Assembly: GCA_918807975.1 (NCBI GenBank)
Contig: OU964934.1
Location: 18,042,001-18,106,000 of the forward strand
Direction: 5' to 3'
Origin: Aplidium turbinatum
Taxonomy: Eukaryota > Chordata > Ascidiacea > Aplousobranchia > Polyclinidae
DNA length: 64,000 nucleotides
The position numbers were made by a program, and so were the translations under genes. Each line of letters starts with the position of its first letter. Positions within the stretch are counted from its first letter, which is position 1. Of the stretch, positions 24,301 to 31,617 are shown in pieces. The notes beneath the pieces are model-generated. The model searched no databases. It was not told the DNA's origin and worked only from the letters and a program-made list of their open reading frames with translations.

Positions 24301-27300
24301 TGTAAAAATGACTGATTTTGCTGACTGGGTAATCACATACTACAACTACACATGGTATTATAAAGTAGCAGTTTTGGAATATTGTTAATTTCACAAAATT
24401 ATGCTGTGTAGATAACTTACGGTAAGTGGGGTTTTCTTTGATCGTTTTTAGAGAATAGCCTCCTTCCTTATGCTTTGCTTTCGGATAGCTAACCGAAACC
24501 CAGCGGTAGACCTGCTGCTATTCTCGTTGGAATGAATAGCAGTTACAAGTTGTCTATAAAGAAATGCAGATCAAAGTGATGTTTGCACTCACAAGCCAAT
24601 AAAAACTTGTCTGTAGGTGTGTTCATTACATCCATTATAACAAATCCATAACAAAAATGTTGACCAATAATAGGCCTTCCCACTCTGCCCCATTAGCTCA
24701 GTGGTTACGCGCCCGGCTCAAGATCACGCGGCGCAAGTTCGACTCTCGGGGTGTGCGCATGAGCAACGCACTTTCAGGACTGCTCTCCATTCAGCCGCAC
24801 GTAGTGAGTGGAATAATTCCCTGGCAACAACACTTCAACAATCGGAAAACTTCAACTCTGCCAATCTCGATAACCGGCTCTGTGTCAAAAGCCTCTACAA
24901 GTATGCGAAACTACCAGGAATAACCAATCAAGGCTTTGCCTGTCCGAGGATAAAGATTCAAAACCAACCAACCAAGACACAAGCAGTTTTAGAAATGAAA
25001 CTCATTTTGGCAGCATGACTTTCTGTTATAGTCGTCATTTACGTCAAAAGCAGCAAGCAATGTATGATGTATGAGGGGACAACATCGACGAGGGACGACA
25101 TCATCGCCACCCGTTATTTCATATGTTAGTTTGTTATAGAGTTAAAATTTCTTACTTTTCGCCACACTCCTTGGCTTCATGGCATCCTTTTGACAAACAA
25201 ACACGAAAATCCGATATGTCGTATTGTGTTGCGGCATTACAAATAACGATTTCTGTTTGGCATAACCCTTCAGAATACCAGGACAACTATGAACAGAAGA
25301 AGCACATTACAAAACAGCACAATGACAGTAATAAAAAAAACTCACATTTATGCACTGTTACATTACCGTTGCATACAGTGCTAGCCAGTAAATGAAATAA
25401 ACACCAGTTTGTGAAGGACTTGTGTTTGTTATGGTAGCCTAATACACTTGGTGAGTTATAGATGGGTCATTTTAAAATTACATGTAGGCTAGCTAGGAAT
25501 CGCTATACCAGCAGGCAGCAACAAAAATGTAATAGGCTTAGCCGGAAGATATTCTAAATTATATGAAAAACAATTTCTCAAGGATGGTACACTACTCCCC
25601 ATTCCCCAACTTATGTACTGTACGGTACTTTATAACAAACATGTAGTAACATAATTGTTAACTCAAAATTACTTCAAGAACTTGACGTTTCCTGACAGTC
25701 GGTCGTATGGATGGATTGGAATTTTGTTGTGGAGTTGTCTCCCCACCGGACCTTGACTCCAAAGGGTGCAGAGTTGTTGAAATAAATTTTTTTGAAAAAA
25801 ATTGAAGGGCATGCATTGCGGTTTAATTTAAGCTGTGTGGCAAGTCCCATGTTAAATTGAAGAAGATTTTGAAAATCTGTTTCCTTGAAATGGAGTCGAC
25901 ATTATTATGCTGGTCTCTGTTGCTCCTGGCCATACTCTTGTGGTGTTTACAAACTTGTCCCATTTCAATTTTCTTGTATGCTTTTTGGAAATTTGAACAA
26001 AGAAATTTTATCGACAGAAGAACCACCAGATGAACACTGAACAGTCATATACAACACATCGACTTGTCATGATGAGTACAAAACTGTAACAGGTTTAGCT
26101 TAATCTATTTATGTACAATGTCAGTATAGCACTGGGAAAGCATGTATACTGAGGACCTAGGCATACTAGTTTAGCCTGTCTGATAGGCCTGTTGTGCACA
26201 CAAACATGACTAAACATGAAAAATAAATAAATTTAAACCCCTACAACCCTTGACTGTCTAACTCTAAACCTCTTGTTATTAAAATCCCATCAAAACCATA
26301 CTGTAGCACTGAAGGAAAATACTGGCATTTGCTTGTTTCCTGAAGTGCAAGGCCTAGTGTAAATGTGCAAAAAATGATGTAAGCTAGTATCAAGGCTACA
26401 ATAAATTAAATCTGAGCTAAAATTGTTACTTGTGATATTCTTATCTACTGCTGCAAACGCCTCTAACCTAATCTACAGCCGCATAGCACATCTTAAACCA
26501 GCAAAATGGTTTTGCGAAACTCTGGTTATGACGTCACGTAAGCAAATGTTTTATTTCGACAACAGTTGAAGCGGTGTGTGTTTGAATCGCAAAACCAAAA
26601 CTTTGTTTTAAGATTGCGTGAGAAAAAATGAGTATTTTTTTATAAAAACAAGTGCAACGTGTTTTTGAATATCCCCTTTATGTATTTCAACTCTCAATTT
26701 GCATTTGAAAATGGACTTGTCTGGCCCTTTAACAAGCAAACTAATGCTTCGAATATGTTCTCAACAATGTCACTAAACTGTTCATGTTTGAAATTTTCAA
26801 AACAATTGTCAATTACCGCCTTTAATTGCCAATTACAACTCTTACATCATAATGCTAAACTAATTGTTACCTCGTAAATGCAATGTTGGAGACGATGAAC
26901 TCTATAAAATATTTTCTATTTGCTAGAAAAAGAACAAAAACTGATATATCATAAATGATTGTGCCTTGACAAGGTCACTAAATTTAAATCTTTACCAACC
27001 AGGCAATATAGCCTGAATGCGAAGAGCTAACTTGGTTTGCAATATCTTTGTATTGTGCACGCAAATGCGATACAAAACCTAAATGCATATATACACAAAT
27101 GTAAGTTAACACAAAAGTTTTGTAACGCCAATCAACTCTCCAAATGTATATCACTGTATGCTTAAACAATTTACTATAATATTACTAGCTACTTGTAATT
27201 ATTACAACGTTCTGCTTACCAGACTTTTACCATACTCTTCGATCAACAAATCGTTAAACTCATCCTGCTGTGTGTGATTTTTTATCATTGCTAAGCTGGA

Positions 27301-27903
27301 ATTGAGCCTCACGCAATCCTGGCTTGCAACATCGTAACTAACTACAAAGGAGGGGAAATTTGATCGGATATAATATTCACATGATCCTGATGACGATGGA
27401 GGAAGACGAAACTTGGCTGAAAAGAAAAAAATATTATGAGTACAAATCGAATGTTACTACCTTCATACAATCTAATAGATAATACTTTTTAATCAGAAAA
27501 ATTTTCAATTTTTAGTTAGAGTTTGTGTTTGAAGAATTTTTATTTTAAATGAAACGCATTGATTTAGTTGGAGAAGCAACTTCAACTACAAAATAATGCC
27601 ATGGCAATTACTTCAAATATTGTAATGTTAAAACTCCGTAATTTTTTTAGAATCGACTTCACATCTTACTAAAAGTCTATTACTATCAGCCCTGGTGTTT
27701 AATTGATTTAGTTACAGTATCCTACTTAATTAGTATAGTAAAGTTTGAAACAAAATTATAACAAAATAAAGCAATAAAAGCTTAAACCTAACATGCTAAT
27801 ACGTCACACAAGGTTAGTTGGTGCTTCAGTGCTTACCTTGTCCTGTTATTGCTCGCAAATGTAGAAGGAAGATCAACAACTTTATTGTCCTTATTGTTTT
27901 CAT
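206..27903 (-). CDS. CTLD-EGF-Ig-FN3 receptor tyrosine kinase, copy A (3' exons off window)
   Basis: Predicted single-pass receptor tyrosine kinase. Exons (minus strand, 5' to 3'): 27903-27837, 27416-27220, 15493-15241, 11344-11234, 10598-10278, 7842-7702, 7110-6940, 6324-6194, 5459-5381, 2610-2498, 2430-2269, about 1858-1702, 1030-876, 361-206. Reading phase agrees across most junctions, which is strong support for one gene. Two gaps remain: a piece between exons 5 and 6 (phase 1 does not meet phase 2), and the acceptor of exon 12. The last three exons should lie left of base 1. Kinase landmarks seen: GEGEFSEVW glycine loop, AAKIIK lysine, HRDLACRN catalytic loop, DFG. Intron 2 and intron 3 are swollen by transposons. 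The exact RTK family is not assigned. Hydra Sweet Tooth is a known CTLD-bearing RTK from the literature, but I cannot test orthology. Confidence 0.85.
876..1030 (-). CDS. RTK copy A exon 13: kinase hinge and alpha-E region
   Basis: 155 bases. It encodes [18 protein letters not shown] (hinge and alpha-D), a polar insert with [10 protein letters not shown], and ends LRFSCDIAT, which joins in frame to GMEF of exon 14. The donor here is ACG|GTATTG. Copy B has lost this GT (see finding). Confidence 0.85.
1702..1858 (-). CDS. RTK copy A exon 12: alpha-C helix (5' edge unresolved)
   Basis: Encodes ADLNPSTMQ through [14 protein letters not shown] and [12 protein letters not shown], with the conserved alpha-C glutamate. 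The donor CAAG|GTAAGA is clear. No AG close to the 5' edge gives the phase 1 required by exon 11; the in-phase AGs lie about 62-65 bases further upstream and would add about 22 residues. The start given is therefore the first secure codon. Confidence 0.7.
2269..2430 (-). CDS. RTK copy A exon 11: glycine-rich loop and VAIK lysine
   Basis: 162 bases. It encodes [35 protein letters not shown] (Gly loop) and DSAAKIIK (ATP-anchoring lysine). The acceptor GAGCAG is chosen because it is the one that restores frame with exon 10; the nearer CTAAG would bring in a stop. Confidence 0.82.
2498..2610 (-). CDS. RTK copy A exon 10: juxtamembrane segment
   Basis: 113 bases, phase 2 in and phase 1 out. It is basic and polar ([20 protein letters not shown] and on), as expected just inside the membrane. 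The flanking intron to exon 11 is only about 67 bases long. Confidence 0.75.
3468..3825 (+). pseudogene. THAP-domain fragment of P-element-like transposase
   Basis: Starts [15 protein letters not shown] in one frame (stop at 3597) and continues in another frame with [26 protein letters not shown] and [14 protein letters not shown]. This is the C2CH layout of a THAP zinc finger (CxxxxC, then CxxH) with the conserved W and P. At least one frameshift separates the halves. In plain DNA transposons this domain binds the transposon ends. Confidence 0.72.
3984..4334 (+). pseudogene. THAP9/P-element-like transposase C-terminal fragment
   Basis: 116 codons including [15 protein letters not shown], a motif reminiscent of the C-terminal part of THAP9-like transposases. 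The open frame is short and isolated, so it is a decayed piece. Family assignment rests on this motif and on the nearby THAP finger. Confidence 0.5.
5381..5459 (-). CDS. RTK copy A exon 9: transmembrane helix
   Basis: 79 bases. It encodes about 24 hydrophobic residues (starts [14 protein letters not shown], ends VGIAIV) followed by KR, the stop-transfer charge. Phase 1 in, phase 2 out, donor GTAAGT. Confidence 0.9.
5499..5531. other. Perfect 12-bp hairpin at a SINE target site
   Basis: GATATTAGTTCA and TGAACTAATATC flank a 9-base loop. The loop overlaps the left SINE target duplication, so this may be chance plus insertion history. Present at 39219-39251 too. Confidence 0.6.
5522..5735 (+). 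repeat. tRNA-derived SINE, unit A
   Basis: A-box-like TAGCCGAGTGG and B-box-like GGTTCGACTC stand at pol III spacing, followed by a non-tRNA body. It is flanked by AACGAAGTGCTG (5510-5521) and AACGAAGTGTTG (5736-5747), a near-perfect target duplication. The 3' part matches the minus-strand fragment at 23740-23822. Confidence 0.7.
5751..5870 (+). repeat. 34-bp minisatellite, about 3.5 copies, unit A
   Basis: Repeated unit built on AATAATAGGATTGTAAGTGC followed by CAATATTCTAATAA, period 34 bases. Also at 39471-39590 with the same copy number. Confidence 0.85.
6194..6324 (-). CDS. RTK copy A exon 8: end of FN3-like membrane-proximal domain
   Basis: 131 bases. It opens [12 protein letters not shown], which continues NKFYR of exon 7 to form the YRFYI-type strand typical of fibronectin III or receptor-phosphatase membrane-proximal domains. 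It ends in a Ser/Thr/Gly-rich stalk ([11 protein letters not shown]). Confidence 0.8.
6940..7110 (-). CDS. RTK copy A exon 7: membrane-proximal ectodomain
   Basis: 171 bases, phase 2 in and out. It encodes [18 protein letters not shown] through [15 protein letters not shown]. The NTS sequon could carry an N-glycan. It differs from copy B at ALSM/ASSS and at one further residue. Confidence 0.78.
7702..7842 (-). CDS. RTK copy A exon 6: proline-rich linker and start of FN3-like domain
   Basis: 141 bases if the acceptor TTTTGCAG is used. It encodes [19 protein letters not shown], then [16 protein letters not shown], reminiscent of receptor-phosphatase membrane-proximal strands. The donor CA|GTGAGT joins in frame to exon 7. 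Its 5' phase does not meet exon 5, so one exon is missing or the second acceptor (GCGCAG) is used. Confidence 0.65.
8587..8907 (+). repeat. Left arm: 15-16-bp tandem repeat
   Basis: About 20 copies of CGACAGTTCATCGAA or CGACAGTTTATCGAAA. Long reading frames across it are repeat artefacts. Confidence 0.9.
8908..9275 (+). repeat. Degenerate telomere-like GGTTAG array
   Basis: Imperfect GGGGTTAG / GGGTTAGG repeats with a short true TTAGGG run near 9243-9262. It lies in the centre of the foldback element. Confidence 0.85.
9294..9480. mobile_element. 187-bp hAT-type MITE nested in the foldback arm
   Basis: Ends CAGGCCCCTAGCCAG and CTGGCTACGGCCCTG are imperfect inverted repeats. Flanks TGTTGTTC (9286-9293) and TGTCGTTC (9481-9488) differ at one base and match the arm repeat, the expected target. 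No coding capacity. Confidence 0.75.
9482..9655 (-). repeat. Right arm of foldback element
   Basis: Inverted counterpart of the left arm: repeated TGTCGTTCGATAAAC units. Confidence 0.9.
10278..10598 (-). CDS. RTK copy A exon 5: Ig domain
   Basis: 321 bases, phase 1 both ends. It opens [11 protein letters not shown] and shows the Ig signature: cysteine in LACKVEG, tryptophan in VTWK, cysteine in NISCWAS. Sequons NQS, NST and NIS are present. It ends HSFTVNNG. The plus-strand frame over the same bases is a shadow. Confidence 0.88.
11234..11344 (-). CDS. RTK copy A exon 4: EGF-like domain
   Basis: 111 bases, phase 1 both ends, the usual exon shape of an EGF module. It encodes [14 protein letters not shown], then [15 protein letters not shown]: six cysteines in EGF order plus an extra pair. 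Phase matches both neighbours. Confidence 0.88.
13131..13442 (+). repeat. tRNA-derived SINE inside element C
   Basis: tRNA-like head with A box GTGGCCGAGTGGTTAG and B box GTTCGACTCC, then a body with GGGCAAGAAACTTAACG and a 3' tail of CAAA repeats (13426-13441). It resembles a Ser/Leu tRNA head but is not a real tRNA gene. Confidence 0.8.
13640..14090 (+). mobile_element. Non-LTR retrotransposon (LINE) ORF2 3' fragment
   Basis: Encodes [38 protein letters not shown] and [11 protein letters not shown], ending TCPEI then a stop at about 14081. This is the C-terminal tail after the reverse transcriptase of many non-LTR elements (CxC...H...C knuckle, first Cys replaced by Trp). 5'-truncated, as usual for LINE insertions. 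Left edge approximate. Confidence 0.75.
14376..14600 (+). pseudogene. hAT C-terminal dimerisation domain of element C
   Basis: Encodes [20 protein letters not shown] and [11 protein letters not shown], the classic hATC motif with the ERLFS core. An upstream piece ([19 protein letters not shown], near 13515) probably belongs to the same transposase. Separated by the SINE and LINE pieces, so non-functional. Confidence 0.75.
15241..15493 (-). CDS. RTK copy A exon 3: C-terminal half of C-type-lectin-like domain
   Basis: 253 bases, phase 0 in and phase 1 out. [11 protein letters not shown] corresponds to the CTLD WIGL region, then PKWIDN and YPRW, and ends NGYACEK, matching the final CEK of CTLDs. 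The EPN and WND calcium/sugar motifs and a second disulphide pair are not seen, so calcium-dependent sugar binding is doubtful. It differs from copy B at six residues. Confidence 0.78.
17010..18928 (+). pseudogene. piggyBac transposase, one frameshift
   Basis: DDE_Tnp_1_7 (piggyBac) family. An acidic N-terminus ([12 protein letters not shown]) leads into a catalytic core with DDD aspartates in [18 protein letters not shown] and [10 protein letters not shown]. The C-terminal cysteine-rich zinc-binding domain is complete ([19 protein letters not shown]). Frame 1 runs to 18359 and frame 2 covers 18266-18928; a single one-base shift near 18340-18352 (RNVLIF versus YLSTITP) separates them. The start at 17010 (MASNSNE) is preferred; an in-frame ATG at 16977 also exists. 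Only one break, so recently active. Confidence 0.88.
19790..19888. repeat. Palindromic MITE (CCAGCTAGCAAAAT family), copy 1
   Basis: Ends CCAGCTAGCAAAATCAGCC and GGTTTTGCTGGCTAG are inverted; the interior has TTGATTCAACG and its complement. Lies inside the piggyBac element. Confidence 0.7.
19891..19955. repeat. Palindromic MITE, copy 2 (short)
   Basis: CCCAGCTAGAAAAATCACCC and GATTTTGCTAGCTGGG, with TTGAATCAAC inside. Confidence 0.7.
20765..21060 (+). other. piggyBac 3' non-coding region, shared with the right-edge element
   Basis: The 68-codon open frame here ([15 protein letters not shown]...) matches the one at 63781-63987 and shows no recognisable domain. It is more likely a conserved part of the transposon end than a gene. 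Confidence 0.5.
21310..21650 (-). pseudogene. DUF4371/ZMYM1-type hAT transposase fragment of element D
   Basis: Minus strand: [19 protein letters not shown], then after a shift [19 protein letters not shown]. These match the end of ZMYM1/DUF4371 hAT transposases (the SERSFSKL motif). Broken by at least one frameshift and stop. Confidence 0.7.
22273..22390 (+). repeat. tRNA-like SINE head, unit A
   Basis: A-box-like TGTAGTGGTTTGA and B-box-like GGGTTTGATTCCCC at pol III spacing. The 3' extent is unclear, possibly to about 22640. Also at about 47320-47440. Confidence 0.45.
23740..23822 (-). repeat. SINE 3' fragment, unit A
   Basis: The complement reads GATTGGCTTCCTTGTCTTCC then TCCACTTAATCTAAATCTTC and an A-rich tail, matching the 3' part of the SINE at 5522-5735. 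Confidence 0.6.
24123..24333. repeat. Palindromic MITE, long form, unit A
   Basis: Ends ACCCAGTCAGCAAAATCAGT / ACTGATTTTGCTGACTGGGT form a perfect inverted pair; the interior repeats ACGTTGAATCAATG. TA flanks both ends. Also at about 49194-49390. Confidence 0.8.
24686..24978 (+). repeat. tRNA-derived SINE, unit A
   Basis: Head GCCCCATTAGCTCAGTGG with B box AGTTCGACTC, then an approximately 200-base body and a CAACC-rich tail. Family member of 29067 and 54235. Also at 49747-50039. Confidence 0.78.
27220..27416 (-). CDS. RTK copy A exon 2: N-terminal half of CTLD
   Basis: 197 bases, phase 1 in and 0 out, acceptor CTTTTTTTCAG-like and donor GTAAGC. It encodes [11 protein letters not shown], then [20 protein letters not shown] and [12 protein letters not shown], the CTLD alpha-1/alpha-2 pattern (C...LA.I). 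NSS and NHT are sequons. Five base differences from copy B, all changing residues. Confidence 0.8.
27837..27903 (-). CDS. RTK copy A exon 1: start and signal peptide
   Basis: 67 bases: [20 protein letters not shown] then GQ, a standard signal peptide (basic start, hydrophobic core). Donor GTAAGC, phase 1, joins exon 2 as GQ-AKF. An ATG seven bases upstream is followed at once by a stop, so the second ATG is chosen. Confidence 0.85.
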
Positions 27904-29066
27904 TTCATGCAACAGATCGAATTTCGCTTCTAGTAGTTTCGCTTTCTACATTTGTGAAGTTTTCAATTTAATTTGCAATTTTTACTTCAACAAATATCAA
28001 AAGACAGAAAAAAACATTGGGAGGAAATGTTTTATTCGGCATTACATTTTTTTACGTTTTAAAACACAAAAATATTAAAAATTGAAAGTGACAGATTTAA
28101 ATGATCGTGAACATATTCTAACATCACGCCCGGACATAACAAAATTACTTTCTTTCTTCTCTTCTCAAACATTAAGTTTGATTAGTGATTGCAAACACAT
28201 TGTCCATCAATGCATTTTTTCATTTCGTAGCATGCAACGTTTCTTATGCTTTATTATAATGTGCTATAGAATATGTTATGCATATTCAAATTCTGGTTCT
28301 CCAATATAGAGCCATTTTTATAAAAATAAACGAAAGCTGATTCATTCATGATCTGGATGGTGTATAGTTATATGGGCGTAATTAAGAAACGAATTTGCTT
28401 ATATCTTTCTTTTTCAAACATCTCAGTAATGACACCTGTTTTATGTTGATCGCAGAATGTTATTTTGAAAACAACGTTTCATATGAACTTCATTTACAGG
28501 TCATTCAAAAGTGAAGCTATGTCTTTTATTGCTTTGTCTTACTTAAGTTAATGCAAAGCATAATAGCATACATCGCATTATAAACAGCTAAACTCAGGTT
28601 ATTGTTCTTTGTTTATTGTTTTTACGATTCATAAATAAACTTAATTGAAGACGATAGGCTAACCTGGCAAAGACTGAATGACCTGCCGATGACTGGCCAA
28701 ACTATCTTATGATCTTCCTTTGAAAGTGAAACAGCTATTCAGATATCTTTATCCTACGCGGAAAATAACGTGTGCAGATTACTGTGCAACCATCTTGTCA
28801 GACAAGTGCTGCAATTTCCTTATTTGGACATATTGTTCTATTAAATGATGAAAACTGAAGCTTAAGCAATAAGATTCGTCATAACGTCTGCATCATCTGT
28901 GGCAAAATATTTCCTTCAGCAACTAAACCCACGACTAAACCCAAGTTACGTTGTAATTTGAAACTAAAACACTAAATAAGTATTAGCTACATACTTTGTT
29001 TTGTCCTGTGTGGATGAGCAAGAGTAAGTCATTTTGCACATTTTACTGCTGTAGAAAATAACAGTT

Positions 29067-29347
29067 AGCTCAGTTGTTACGCGCCCAGGTCAAGACTACG
29101 CGGCGCTGGTTCGACTCTCGGGGTATGCGCTTGAGCAACGCAATTCAAGATTGCTCTCCATTCATCCGCACCTAGTGAATGGAATAATTCACTGGCAACA
29201 AAAAACTTCAACAATCGGAAAACTTCACTCTGCCGATCTCTGTAACCGGTCCTGCGTCAAAGAGCCTCTACAAGTATGCAAAACTACCAGGAATAACCTA
29301 TCAAGGCTTTGCCAGTCCGAAGATTAACATTCAAAACCAAACCAACT
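29067..29347 (+). repeat. tRNA-derived SINE, unit A intergenic
   Basis: TTAGCTCAG head and GGTTCGACTCTCGGGG B-box region, with AGTT on both sides (29063-29066, 29348-29351). Present in unit B (54235-54519) but absent from the inverted copy near 60330. Confidence 0.8.
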
Positions 29348-30544
29348 AGTTTCCAAACTAACGAGGAATTATGTGTTGTGCTGGACTGAGACTTTCAAAT
29401 TTTGTTCGGTTCTGAAATGTCGAGACCGGTTACAATTGTTCAGACTTCGCACATCAATAATGATATAAAACAAAATTACAAGTTTAGTATTGACATAGTC
29501 CATGCAGCATTGCACAGCAACTAAAGTCAAATCTTCTTTGTGTTTACGACATTATAGGCCAACTACTGAAAAACACCGCTCACTTCTTCCCAGGGTGTCA
29601 TAAATTGGGTGGGCGTAGTTCCTGAAGGAAAGACGATCGAGAAAAGGAAACTGGCCATTCTACTCTTAGTATAATGGGAACCTTATCTAGTTATCTTCTC
29701 ATCTCTCGATGCTTGGATTCAAGTATGGGACTTACCTTTACCTTACCACTACTTTTGGGTTGCCATCTTAACTAATCGAGTGAGAATTTCTGTGCTTCAA
29801 CGACTAGAGCTGGACCGGCAAGAACATCTGCTCCTATGTAAGGGTAGCCCATGCCAGGTTGGTCGAAAGCTAAACGTCAGACGAAGTTTATAGTTTTCCT
29901 AAACAGCGTAAGAGTGCCATCTAGCCCGGTAAGATTATCTTTTAGTGTTTGTGACACAAAACCTAACTCCTCTCTTGTCTTCTGATTTTACTTGACAAGG
30001 AAGCAGTATTTCTCGCAAAATCATACTGGCTAGAACTTCGAAAGTCTATCTGAAGTGTCTTCACTGTTTTCTCGGCACATTTCTCTTGATAGCTTACTTA
30101 CATCAACACTGAAATTTATCAATTTATTTGTTAATTAACTAAGGCTATTACAGTGAGCAGTGTTTACTTCGAAATATTACATTATGTTGTGAGTTTTTGC
30201 CGGATACAAAAACTTCTTACTACCTTAATCCACTTCTAAAACTATACATGCCCAATATCACCAATTAGGTAAATTAAATGTGGTTGAGCGAACAAAGCGA
30301 TCAAAAAACAATTGCAAAATGGAAGAAAAAATTACATATTACAAGCCCAAAAACGCTGCACAAACTAAATATTTGTAGGCTCCAAGAGGAATGTGGCCAC
30401 CCAGCCTAAAGTTCAGGAAGCATTAAATACGGCCTTGCATGATTTAAGGCTTTTGAGCCATTGATTATATTGAGCTTCTGTAGCAGCTCTCTTCTTTTTT
30501 AAGCTGTCAAAAAATATTAAACAGACAAAAATGAGTGGGCTCCT

Positions 30545-31200
30545 AAACAAGCATGCCTCTCCCCCCCGGCCACAAAATTTTTTTCCTCCGAGCTTTCTGT
30601 CTCATTTGCATATTTCTGTAACTGTAGCCATTACTATGGTTACCGCGCGCGTTAACTGCTTTTACCGATTCACTTTTTTTGCGCGGTTCTCAAAGTCAGC
30701 AGCCAATTTTCGCCCTCCAGGTCCAAATCTAAGCATTAAACTTGAAAAAAAAAAGAAGCCTGGAGACATACCTAGTCAAGCCAAGTTTAAAAAAGTTGAG
30801 AAAAGAAATTGATTCTGGTCACTCTAAAAGTAAGATTTTCCAAATTGATTAAGAATTAACCCAAACCCATTAACCGTAACCTTACTTTTTTTGAAAAGCT
30901 TTTGTTCACCGCAAAAATTAATTTAAAGAAAAAAAATTGACTTCGATGGGCGTCGAACAGTTGTTCTCGTGAACATTAGGCACAAGATGAAACCACTGAA
31001 CATGCCAACGAAATAATGTTTGCATTCACACTGTATTTAATACAAACTCTATGAGAAGTAACCGATGGATAAATTTACCGCACGCGGTAACCAATAATGG
31101 CTACACTTACCGAAATATGTAAGTTAAATGAGACAGAAAGTTCATGGGAAAAAAATTTCGCCTCCCGGCCGAGGAGAACAGGGGGCGGTAACACGATCCT
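30545..31200. mobile_element. Element with about 110-bp terminal inverted repeats, unit A
   Basis: The arms 30560-30660 and 31075-31180 are inverted copies (TTTCTGTCTCATTT, CATATTTC, TGTAGCCATTA, GGTTACCGCG in the left arm; complements in the right). No coding sequence. Superfamily unknown; target duplication not resolved. Unit B copy at about 55595-56240. Confidence 0.7.
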
Positions 31201-31531
31201 GACTTTGAGTTTCCTTCAGTAGCCTCAAAATGGTTTTTCGGTTCAATCCATTTCGTTTTGTGCAATAGTATTCATAATATTTCTTATTTCTATGATTGGT
31301 AAAGCAGTAAGCTAAATCAAGCTGGTATTTTCTGAGTCAGCCTAAAGGTGAAGATTGATTGGAAAGCCATGCAGTTGTTACGTTTTCTACAGACTACATG
31401 TCAACACAAAACTTGCGCTTTACTGCAACACTGTGCACTTATGATATTATTATATTAAAAGTATGTTGCTTTCACTTTTGATTAGAGAATTATCCATGGT
31501 TTATGATTTTAAGACGAAAAAGTTGTACGAG

Positions 31532-31617
31532 TTTCCAGACAGCAAAAACCATCATTTTTGCATTGATTTAACGTCTGCAGACGTTGCATCAGTGTAAAAA
31601 TGACAGATTTTGCTGGC
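31532..31617. repeat. Palindromic MITE, unit A
   Basis: CCAGACAGCAAAAACCATC and GACAGATTTTGCTGGC ends around ACGTCTGCAGACGT. Also at about 56580-56667. Confidence 0.7.

Larger units (their letters stand above)
23039..26732. mobile_element. Candidate old TTAA-flanked element with decayed long inverted ends
   Basis: Left TTAAAGGGGCAG and right CTGGCCCTTTAA are near-inverted. Near each end, 186-195 bases in, stands ACGTGACGTCATAAC in opposite orientations. TTAA ends fit piggyBac or Kolobok. It carries a SINE, a MITE and a SINE fragment. No transposase seen. Equivalent in unit B about 48088-51797. Confidence 0.4.

Noticed and set aside
24686-24760. tRNA gene
   Set aside because: Head of a SINE present in several diverged copies (29067, 49747, 54235) with the same non-tRNA body.
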